A stretch of DNA of 6,512 bases from Natrialbaceae archaeon B1-Br10_E2g27 (lineage in GTDB: Archaea > Halobacteriota > Halobacteria > Halobacteriales > Natrialbaceae): NCBI GenBank assembly GCA_001563885.1, contig LKMM01000155.1:1-6512 (forward strand). Direction: 5' to 3'. How positions within the stretch are numbered: position 1 is the first letter of the stretch; each line of letters begins with the position of its first letter. Below are positions 1 to 4,781 of the stretch, in pieces. The notes beneath the pieces were generated by a model that did not search any database, was not told where the DNA came from, and worked only from the letters and a program-made list of their open reading frames with translations. The position numbers and the translations under genes are program-made.

Positions 1-142
1 TGCGATCTGTACCGTCGACGGCAATCTCGTCGCCGGAACCCAGAAAGGCACCGACACCGAAGACGACGAACTCCCGGAAAAGGCCAAAAACAACGTCGGC
101 CGTGCGATCGATCTCACCCTCGAGGCCGCAACGACACTTTGA
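1..142 (+). CDS. C-terminal end of an unidentified protein (5'-truncated by window)
   Basis: The reading frame starting at base 2 is open and ends at a TGA at 140-142, giving the last 46 residues of a protein whose start lies outside the window. The fragment begins AICTVDGNLVAGTQKG, passes an acidic stretch (TDTEDDELPEKAKNN) and ends in an amphipathic helix (NVGRAIDLTLEAATTL). The acidic composition and C-ending codons fit a haloarchaeal soluble protein. A short beta-turn, an acidic loop and a closing helix are compatible with the end of a flavodoxin-like or DJ-1-like alpha/beta fold, but this is only a shape impression. No motif identifies the family and I assign no function. The stop is followed within ten bases by a small palindrome. 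Confidence 0.7.
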   Translation, partial: AICTVDGNLVAGTQKGTDTEDDELPEKAKNNVGRAIDLTLEAATTL

Positions 143-148
143 GCGGCT

Positions 149-170
149 TTTCAGGCCTGAAATAGCGCTA
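149..170. repeat. Two adjacent perfect palindromes after the first gene
   Basis: TTTCAGGCCTGAAA (149-162) is a perfect 14-base palindrome, and TAGCGCTA (163-170) is a second perfect palindrome directly abutting it, seven bases past the stop of the upstream gene. As RNA the first can form only a short stem with a tiny loop, so it is a poor terminator. It could be a protein-binding site or chance. The rest of the gap to 408 is less G+C-rich than its surroundings and shows no coding signal I would trust on either strand. Confidence 0.3.
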
Positions 171-280
171 TCGAGTTGGTTCGCTCATCAGTCGACGGTT
201 GGGTGTGGGAAACTGATATCCTCACATGTTGAGTGCCAAAGGGTAGAAAAGACGGACTTGGTAGGTGGGTCTCAACGCAT

Positions 281-296
281 CCTCCCGTTTGGGAGG
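281..296. repeat. Small hairpin in the 143-408 intergenic gap
   Basis: CCTCCC (281-286) and GGGAGG (291-296) form a perfect six-pair, all-G/C stem around a GTTT loop. An A+T-rich stretch (AGTTTATTT, about 325-333) lies a little downstream. No gene start sits at a suitable distance and the hairpin is not followed by a T-run. It could belong to a small untranslated RNA or be chance. Confidence 0.25.
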
Positions 297-408
297 CAGT
301 TTGACCAATTAGCTGGAGATGAGTTAGTTTATTTGGTTCAATTCTTGAAAATCGAACGTGGATGGGCTGGTCAACAATGTTGTGCAAACGGGCCAGCCGC
401 TCGAGACG

Positions 409-678
409 TTATTCGTCGTCGACTTCGGGTTTCCCGTCTTCGTCGGAAGCGACTCGTTCCATAGCAAAACTCGCAATGCCGGCAGCAGCCATGCCGATTC
501 CGAGCGCCCGAAGCTCTCGGAGATAGGCTGGTTTCGCAGTGAGTTCTGCTGTGTTCTCGAAGTTTTTGCTGAGGAGTCGTTTCAGTATCCGCACGGAAAG
601 CTGTGGGACAACTGCGGTCAGCAGTCCCTGACCGATCATCCAGAGCGCTCCAAGCGTTCGGTATTTCGAACAGTCCAT
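409..678 (-). CDS. Small two-helix membrane protein, 89 aa, function unknown
   Basis: The protein has two hydrophobic segments, about residues 9-28 (LGALWMIGQGLLTAVVPQL) and 59-73 (LGIGMAAAGIASFAM). A basic and polar stretch separates them, and the tail is strongly acidic (ASDEDGKPEVDDE). A two-pass membrane protein with a short acidic end is a common haloarchaeal pattern. ATG at 678 is the only start before an in-frame stop upstream. The opposite strand is also open here, but its product has no membrane pattern and a low-quality composition, so I prefer this strand. No clear TATA-like box lies 27 bases upstream (only GTTCATTC around 702-709). A short inverted repeat (365-370 with 393-398) lies past its stop and might help end transcription. 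I do not recognise the family. Confidence 0.65.
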   Translation of the reverse strand: MDCSKYRTLGALWMIGQGLLTAVVPQLSVRILKRLLSKNFENTAELTAKPAYLRELRALGIGMAAAGIASFAMERVASDEDGKPEVDDE

Positions 679-743
679 ACCGGGGGGTTTCGGGTATGAA
701 CGAATGAACCTTCCGTCGGATCCTACCTATTGGGACCATCGCT

Positions 744-788
744 CACACTCGAGCCGTGGCCCCATCAGCCACACCCGAGCCGTGGCCC
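744..788. repeat. Near-perfect direct repeat, period 26 bases
   Basis: CACACTCGAGCCGTGGCCC (744-762) recurs as CACACCCGAGCCGTGGCCC (770-788), 18 of 19 bases identical, with starts 26 bases apart. It lies between the 3' end of the HNH-like gene and the start of the small membrane gene, about 66-110 bases upstream of that start. It could be a tandem operator or a local slippage duplication. Nothing in the sequence decides between them. Confidence 0.6.
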
Positions 789-807
789 GTGACCGACGAA
801 CCCGGTA

Positions 808-1629
808 TCAGGATGAGTTCGTCTCTCCGCGCAACTCCGTTGCGACCGCCGTCGTGTGTTCGGTCAACGCTTCCGTCGTGTCCGAAGCCGTCTGTAAGGT
901 CTCGTTGATCGCGCCGTGTAACTCCCCGAACGCGACGCTCCCGTCCGAATCGCGCCAGTCGTCGATATCGTGTTGGGAAAGTCCACAGGCTGCACACCGG
1001 CTGTTTGAAAACTCGAGGGGATCGAAACAGCCGGGACAGCGATCGAGCCCGGTGACGACGAGTTCACCTAAGGCGACGATACCCCGGAGTTCGGACTGGA
1101 GTTTCATCGACGTGCCGCGAAACTCGATGAGCGCATCGGCAACCGCGGGCTCGAGCCGGTCGGAGTCGAGCGCATGCAGATGTTCGAGGTCGGCATCGAC
1201 GGACTCGATCGCTAACAGCACCTCCCGACGAGCCTGTCGGTACTCGGTCGCGATATCGGCGACCGCGTCGGGATCGGTCGTATCGACGCCCTCGAGAGTC
1301 TCCCGAAGTCCCGAGACGAGCGATGCGAACGCAGCAACCGCCGAGACCGTCACGCCCTCGCGTTCGGTTGCAGTGCGAACGAACTCGAAAAGTTGCTTCG
1401 GCGTCGGTTCGAGATCCGGATCCGGATCCGAGTGCAACGAGTCATGGCAGCCAGGACAGACGGTAACGACTGCGCTCTCGTGGACGCCATCCTCGAGTTC
1501 GATATCGCCGATCGGATACAACCGGAGACCGGCGTGAGCCTCCTGGGCTGTCGTCCCACAGCGCCGGCAGGTGTGTTCGTCACGCTCGAGGACCGCCTTC
1601 CGGTCGCCGGACCATTCGCCTGATTGCAC
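808..1629 (-). CDS. HNH-fold protein with degenerate active site and C-terminal zinc ribbon
   Basis: This 273-residue acidic soluble protein has an N-terminal HNH-like domain (about 8-66): RDEHTCRRCG gives C21 and C24, and VCPGCHDSLH gives C58, C61, H62 and H66, the zinc-knuckle spacing of HNH proteins. Where active members carry a pair of histidines before an isoleucine, this one reads LRLYPI (35-40), and the usual Asn before the second Cys pair is A53. The centre (about 125-195) is helical. A second zinc ribbon (C198, C201, C212, C215) follows, then a helical Ser/Thr/Glu-rich tail. The start is GTG at 1629, supported by a TATA-like box about 29 bases upstream and by the HNH domain beginning right after it. 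HNH proteins often cut DNA, but the missing residues suggest a binding or structural role, which is inference. Confidence 0.85.
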   Translation of the reverse strand: MQSGEWSGDRKAVLERDEHTCRRCGTTAQEAHAGLRLYPIGDIELEDGVHESAVVTVCPGCHDSLHSDPDPDLEPTPKQLFEFVRTATEREGVTVSAVAAFASLVSGLRETLEGVDTTDPDAVADIATEYRQARREVLLAIESVDADLEHLHALDSDRLEPAVADALIEFRGTSMKLQSELRGIVALGELVVTGLDRCPGCFDPLEFSNSRCAACGLSQHDIDDWRDSDGSVAFGELHGAINETLQTASDTTEALTEHTTAVATELRGETNSS

Positions 1630-1654
1630 GACCGATCGATACGGGCGAACGATG

Positions 1655-1662
1655 AAAAATAC
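1655..1662 (-). promoter_or_regulatory. TATA-like box of the HNH-like gene
   Basis: On the minus strand the sequence GTATTTTT is centred about 29 bases before the GTG start at 1629. This is the spacing expected when an archaeal transcript starts at or near the first codon, and no Shine-Dalgarno sequence precedes the GTG. It supports both the start choice and independent transcription of this gene. Confidence 0.55.
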
Positions 1663-1705
1663 TCCGACCGGCGGGGCCCAACACTCGAGGGAATCGGCTA
1701 TCAGT

Positions 1706-1721
1706 CGTCACCATCGTGACG
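1706..1721 (-). terminator. Short hairpin just past the four-helix membrane gene
   Basis: CGTCAC and GTGACG form a perfect six-pair stem around a four-base CATC loop, beginning two bases past the TAA at 1724-1726 in the minus-strand direction. No T-run follows, so it may act in 3'-end formation or be chance. Confidence 0.3.
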
Positions 1722-1723
1722 CC

Positions 1724-2080
1724 TTACCCAGTCGTCGCCCGCTGTTCGCGTCGCACTCGAAGCGTCACGACTGCGATGTAGACACCGCCGACGAGCAACA
1801 GGAGATAGCCACCGAGAACGCGCGGGCCACTCGAGGCAGGCGCAAGCAAGAACAGGCCGACTGCGGCGACGCCGTGTGCCACCCCGAAGTCCTGACGACC
1901 GTACGCACCGTGAAGGAGTGCAAGCGCGCCAAAGGTGGCTCCAAAGACAGTAATCGCCAGCATCGTCGGGTCGAGACCGAGAATGGTGTCGGCGACGAAC
2001 CGACCGTATACGTACAAGCCGAGCGCGACGACCGTTCCCAGTCCGATCACCGTCCCCTGTACGTCCTCGGAGTCGTCCAT
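1724..2080 (-). CDS. Four-helix membrane protein, 118 aa, function unknown
   Basis: After a short acidic N-terminus (MDDSEDVQGT) come four hydrophobic segments, about residues 11-30, 38-58, 67-82 and 88-107, then a basic end (RVRREQRATTG). The acidic start and Arg-rich end suggest a cytoplasmic C-terminus by the positive-inside rule. The second and third helices are joined by HGAYGRQDFGVAHG, with small residues throughout the helices. I cannot name a family. The ATG at 2080 is the first good start: the frame stays open upstream but shows no other ATG or GTG nearby. There is no TATA-like box at leaderless distance, since the upstream bases are G+C-rich. The gene may therefore be read through from the DUF5817-like gene 157 bases upstream on the same strand, past a large hairpin, or use an atypical promoter. 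Confidence 0.75.
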   Translation of the reverse strand: MDDSEDVQGTVIGLGTVVALGLYVYGRFVADTILGLDPTMLAITVFGATFGALALLHGAYGRQDFGVAHGVAAVGLFLLAPASSGPRVLGGYLLLLVGGVYIAVVTLRVRREQRATTG

Positions 2081-2152
2081 TAGCCCCGGATTCGGGCCGG
2101 CCAGGCAAAGTCCTGCCGTTTGCGACTGGACCTCGGTGAGCGTCTGTGACCA

Positions 2153-2242
2153 TCTAGTACTCCGCCAAGCGTCGACTGATGGGTCGAACCAGTCGGCGGG
2201 TGTCGGTTCGACCCATCAGTTCAGGCTTGCCAAAGCACTAGA
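2153..2242 (-). repeat. 90-base imperfect inverted repeat / large stem-loop with CTAG ends
   Basis: Arms 2153-2190 and 2205-2242 match at 31 of 38 positions around a 14-base spacer. The inner 16 bases (ACTGATGGGTCGAACC and its complement) match perfectly, and the outer 17 match at 13. Three of the four outer mismatches become G-U pairs in RNA copied from the minus strand, the direction of the DUF5817-like gene, whereas in plus-strand RNA they are A-C mismatches. The structure starts inside the last sense codon of that gene and spans its TAG stop. Each arm has CTAG near its outer end, and these are the only two CTAG sites I can find in the window. It may be a 3'-end or terminator structure, a small RNA, or the remnant of a small mobile element. 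No T-run, transposase or clear target-site duplication is visible. Confidence 0.85.
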
Positions 2243-2762
2243 GACGTCTGTACCGCCCACGGCTCTCGCTAATGATACCCCGTTGTAGAAGTTTCTCGAG
2301 AGCGCGTTCGACGTAGCCTGCTGACACCCCACGTTCGCCCGCATAGGCGACGATTTCGGCTTCGGTCGGTGCCTCGAGGTCGGCCAGTGCCTGCTCGACG
2401 ATCTCTTTTTTGCTTCCCGTACTCGAGGTGCCACGCGGGTCGTCCTCGCCGGCTGCCTCGAGTTCGTCGACGTCGAGGCCCGATGCGGTCAGAAACTCCT
2501 CGTCGTCGACGACGCCGTCGGCAACATCGTCCTCTAACTCGCCAAACGACGCCACGCTGGCGAACGCCTCACCCTCGCCCTGGCGATTTGCGAGCATCGA
2601 CGCCCGAACCTCGCGGGCGTGGTCGGCATCGTCAGTCTCGAGAAACTTGCGCCGGCGCTCGTAGGGCCGCCGAGAGCCACAGCGAGGACACTGGGTCGTC
2701 TCCGAGCGACCCTCGAGAAGCCAGAGATGTGAACACTCACTACAGCCAACGATCGCGTACAT
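2238..2762 (-). CDS. DUF5817-like zinc-ribbon and winged-helix protein
   Basis: The 174-residue acidic protein starts MYAIVGCSEC and carries a four-cysteine zinc ribbon (C7, C10, C25, C28), then a basic patch (RRPYERRRKF, 31-40). A long acidic linker (about 62-118) leads to a C-terminal winged-helix-like domain (about 119-174). There SKKEIVEQALADL and PTEAEIVAYAGERGVSAGYV look like the helix-turn-helix, and LLQRGIISESRGRYRRL like the beta wing. The N-terminus matches my memory of the haloarchaeal DUF5817 family. The layout suggests a DNA- or RNA-binding regulator, possibly a transcription factor, but no target is known to me. ATG at 2762 is followed directly by the ribbon and has a weak TATA-like box upstream. 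The gene is divergent from the cupin, and its stop lies inside the foot of a large stem-loop. Confidence 0.88.
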   Translation of the reverse strand: MYAIVGCSECSHLWLLEGRSETTQCPRCGSRRPYERRRKFLETDDADHAREVRASMLANRQGEGEAFASVASFGELEDDVADGVVDDEEFLTASGLDVDELEAAGEDDPRGTSSTGSKKEIVEQALADLEAPTEAEIVAYAGERGVSAGYVERALEKLLQRGIISESRGRYRRL

Positions 2763-2784
2763 CTACCTCGAGGTGGGGGCCGAT

Positions 2785-2794
2785 CCTAATTCAA
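2785..2794 (-). promoter_or_regulatory. Weak TATA-like element of the DUF5817-like gene
   Basis: Minus-strand TTGAATTAGG is centred about 28 bases before the ATG at 2762. It is only modestly A+T-rich. It lies in the 97-base divergent region shared with the cupin gene, so the two promoters are about 40 bases apart and could be co-regulated. A GAGGT also occurs two bases before the ATG, too close to be a convincing ribosome binding site. Confidence 0.35.
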
Positions 2795-2824
2795 GCTTTG
2801 GCGAGCGGACCGAAAGTGAAGCCT

Positions 2825-2836
2825 GTGAAACTATAC
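2825..2836 (+). promoter_or_regulatory. BRE/TATA-like promoter of the cupin gene
   Basis: GTGAAACTATAC has a purine-rich BRE-like part followed by CTATAC centred about 26 bases before the ATG at 2860. That is the spacing for a leaderless archaeal transcript. It argues against a start further upstream, because a longer reading frame from 2773 would contain the promoter. Confidence 0.65.
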
Positions 2837-2859
2837 CATCATACTCCCTCCCACAAAGT

Positions 2860-3201
2860 ATGGAACGAATCTCACTCTCTGACTGTGAACCGACCGAAGC
2901 GCTCGAGGGCGTCCATCTGGCCGTAATGGCGGGTGGCGAGGAAATGAACGTCCAGCACTTCGAGATCGACCCCGGTGCGGTCGTCACCGAACACAGCCAC
3001 CCCCACGAGCAGACCGGCTTCGTCTACGAGGGCGAACTCGTCTTTCTGACCGACGGTGAACAGATCGTCTGTGGACCCGGCGATTCCTATGCCATTCCAG
3101 GCGACCAGCCCCACGCGGTTGAAAACCGCGGCGAGGTGCCCGCACGCGGCGTCGACATCTTCAGCCCACCTCGGGAAGAACCGGGCTGGCTCGAGGAGTG
3201 A
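2860..3201 (+). CDS. Cupin-domain protein, 113 aa, probable metal-binding single cupin
   Basis: A single conserved cupin barrel fills the protein. Motif 1 is seen as PGAVVTEHSHPHEQ (38-51) followed by GFVYEGE (53-59), and motif 2 as GDSYAIPGDQPHAVEN (74-89). The likely metal ligands are H45, H47, E50 or Q51, and H85. Small cupins of this type are found as dioxygenases, isomerases, sugar-binding proteins or regulators, and sequence alone does not say which. The protein is acidic, cytosolic and ends SPPREEPGWLEE. I chose ATG 2860 over upstream in-frame starts because a TATA-like box lies about 26 bases before it and the family-like sequence begins there. The gene is divergent from the DUF5817-like gene, suggesting possible co-regulation. 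The next gene has its own promoter, so an operon with it is unlikely. Confidence 0.9.
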   Translation: MERISLSDCEPTEALEGVHLAVMAGGEEMNVQHFEIDPGAVVTEHSHPHEQTGFVYEGELVFLTDGEQIVCGPGDSYAIPGDQPHAVENRGEVPARGVDIFSPPREEPGWLEE

Positions 3202-3258
3202 TACCAAGGCTACTTGCCGACCTCTCACCGCGGCGACGCTCTAACAACTATATCGATA

Positions 3259-3270
3259 GATTTAATAAAA
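3259..3270 (+). promoter_or_regulatory. TATA-like promoter of the DoxX-type gene
   Basis: TTTAATAAAA (3261-3270) is centred about 27 bases before the ATG at 3293, inside an A+T-rich stretch (about 3245-3297) that stands out from the flanking G+C-rich DNA. The palindrome TATCGATA (3251-3258) abuts it on the upstream side and could be an operator, but this is unproven. Confidence 0.7.
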
Positions 3271-3292
3271 TATGTTAAGTTTGTAGCTTTTG

Positions 3293-4711
3293 ATGTTAAC
3301 ACAGTCACTCGGTAGCGGTAGCACAGCGACCGACGACCGATCCGGAGCGTGGATTGCCTTCGCCAGGGTGTTCGCCGGCTTCTTGCTTCTGTACGAACTC
3401 ACCTTCGGCGGCTGGTGGAAACTCGGGTGGGTGACGACCGGGACGAACACCGACTGGATCGTAATCGGCTCCGAGGCCTCGGGGCTGCTTCCGATCACGA
3501 TCGTTGGCACCGAGGTCGAATCGGTCGCAACACGGGCGATTGAAGACGGTACCTACGGCTGGTTCGCCGCGGTTCTCGAGGCCGTCGTCCTTCCCTATCC
3601 CGAGTTGTGGACGGCACTTGCCCTGCTCGCACAGGTTGGCGCGGCCGTCGCCTTGATCTTCGGCTTCTGGACTCGACCCGCTGCACTCGTGACGATCCTC
3701 TATTTCCTGCCGGTATTTCATTTCGGGATGATCCGCACGTCGCCGCTTTTTACCGTGCCGATCGCCTTCGCGTTCGTCGCCAACGCGGGTCGGTACTACG
3801 GTCTCGACGGCATCCTCTGGAATCGATCGGATACCGTTGGCCGTCTCACCCGCGCGGTCAACGCCCCACTCCCGATTCCGAAGGGCTGGTATCCCGCGCT
3901 CGCAGCCGGCTTCGCCCTTCTTGGGACCTACTACCTGCTTTCGATCACGCAGGTAGTCGACACCCGCGTCCACCTCACCGCCCTCGAGATGACCGTCTTC
4001 GCCGGCCTCACCGCGGGCGGCTTCTGGCTCGTCTCCCGTGGCGGTGAGCCCACGACGGTCGCCGCAGACGCCCTCCGAATCTTCGTCGGATATCGCTTCC
4101 TCCAGGAGATCGTCGTCCGTACCGAACCCGGCGCGAACGCCCTGCCAGGGTGGGCAAGCGCCGACGCCCAGGCCGAGGTGTTCGAAGGGATCGCCGAAGC
4201 CCACGTCGCCCCGATGGCCGCGTTCATCGAACTCGCTGTGCTGCCGGCGATGAGTGTCTGGGTTGTGCTCTTTGCCGTCGTCCAGACCGCCGTTGGCATC
4301 GCCTTGCTCGTCGGCTACCGAACTCGCCTCGCCGGCACGCTGGCAGTCGCCTATCTCTCGGTACTGACTGCACTTGGACTCGTTCGACTCGCGCCGCTGG
4401 TCTTCGCCAGCGCAATCGTCGCCACAACGCTCGCCGGCCGACACGCCAGTCTCGACGCCGTCGCCGGTCGCACGACCGAGCCACCAGCGCTTCCACGAAG
4501 CGTCTCGCTCCCTGCTGCGGGTGTCGCCGCGTTCTTCCTCGCCACGGGGGCCGTCATCGGCATCGATCCCGAGGTCGGCTACGGCGACGTCGCCGGTCCC
4601 GTTGCGCTCGTTATGCTCGCCTTTGGCCTGCTCGCGCTCGCGTTCGTCTCGAGTAGCCGACTCGCTCCCGTCTTCGAACCGTCGGGAACCAGCGCCTCGA
4701 GCGACGACTAA
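3293..4711 (+). CDS. DoxX-type membrane protein built of two fused repeats, 472 aa
   Basis: The protein is strongly hydrophobic with many membrane segments. Its two halves can be aligned by eye. R25, F27, G29, L33 and E35 match R262, F264, G266, L270 and E272. A92, A93, E96, V99, L100, P101, W106, L109 and Q114 match A309, A310, E313, V316, L317, P318, W323, L326 and Q331. G-[FY]-x-T-R (124-128 and 341-345) and AGR-x3-LD (165-172 and 381-388) also recur. Single DoxX/DoxD proteins are usually about 130-190 residues, so this is a tandem fusion with a linker near 175-255 holding extra helices and two more at the C-terminus. DoxX relatives are linked to thiosulfate:quinone oxidoreduction or thiol stress, but activity here is unproven. 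ATG 3293 fits the promoter spacing better than the TTG just before it. Confidence 0.82.
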   Translation: MLTQSLGSGSTATDDRSGAWIAFARVFAGFLLLYELTFGGWWKLGWVTTGTNTDWIVIGSEASGLLPITIVGTEVESVATRAIEDGTYGWFAAVLEAVVLPYPELWTALALLAQVGAAVALIFGFWTRPAALVTILYFLPVFHFGMIRTSPLFTVPIAFAFVANAGRYYGLDGILWNRSDTVGRLTRAVNAPLPIPKGWYPALAAGFALLGTYYLLSITQVVDTRVHLTALEMTVFAGLTAGGFWLVSRGGEPTTVAADALRIFVGYRFLQEIVVRTEPGANALPGWASADAQAEVFEGIAEAHVAPMAAFIELAVLPAMSVWVVLFAVVQTAVGIALLVGYRTRLAGTLAVAYLSVLTALGLVRLAPLVFASAIVATTLAGRHASLDAVAGRTTEPPALPRSVSLPAAGVAAFFLATGAVIGIDPEVGYGDVAGPVALVMLAFGLLALAFVSSSRLAPVFEPSGTSASSDD

Positions 4712-4720
4712 CGTGTCCGA

Positions 4721-4733
4721 ATTTTGATCTTTT
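4721..4733 (+). terminator. T-rich tract after the DoxX-type gene
   Basis: ATTTTGATCTTTT lies ten bases past the TAA of the DoxX-type gene. Runs of T in the coding strand act as intrinsic terminators in archaea without needing a hairpin. The tract lies ahead of the next gene's TATA-like box, consistent with separate transcription units. Confidence 0.5.
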
Positions 4734-4752
4734 ACTGGCAGATACCACGGAG

Positions 4753-4759
4753 TTATATA
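4753..4759 (+). promoter_or_regulatory. TATA box of the Nramp-like transporter gene
   Basis: TTATATA is centred about 26 bases before the ATG at 4782. This places the expected transcription start at that ATG and argues against the in-frame TTG at 4767. Confidence 0.7.
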
Positions 4760-4781
4760 CAACTCGTTGCAAGCACTGGCG

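Noticed and set aside
151..387. Open minus-strand frame of 78 codons in the first gap
   Set aside because: Its composition is not haloarchaeal (few acidic residues, many His, Ser and Thr), and it has no domain pattern or promoter.
358..699. Open plus-strand frame opposite the small two-helix protein
   Set aside because: It starts with GTG, has no recognisable pattern, and fully overlaps the minus-strand gene with better composition. It is not fully excluded.
704..1537. Open plus-strand frame opposite the HNH-like gene
   Set aside because: Its product is Ser/Arg-rich low-complexity sequence. The minus strand carries clear zinc ligands and acidic haloarchaeal composition.
2205..2220. GGTTCGA, resembling a tRNA T-arm, in the large inverted repeat
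   Set aside because: The flanking bases do not form a T-stem, and no acceptor, D or anticodon arms can be drawn. The bases are explained by the perfect 16-pair stem.
2153..2242. Intact insertion sequence or dif/Xer-type site
   Set aside because: There is no transposase or recombinase nearby, no convincing target-site duplication at 2146-2152 versus 2243-2249, and the arms are far longer than in a dif site.
2773..2859. Upstream in-frame extension of the cupin
   Set aside because: It would run through the promoter, and its sequence does not resemble the cupin N-terminus.
3272..3286. Four-codon mini-ORF (ATG to TAG) ahead of the DoxX gene
   Set aside because: It lies between the TATA-like box and the expected transcription start at 3293, so it is probably not transcribed.
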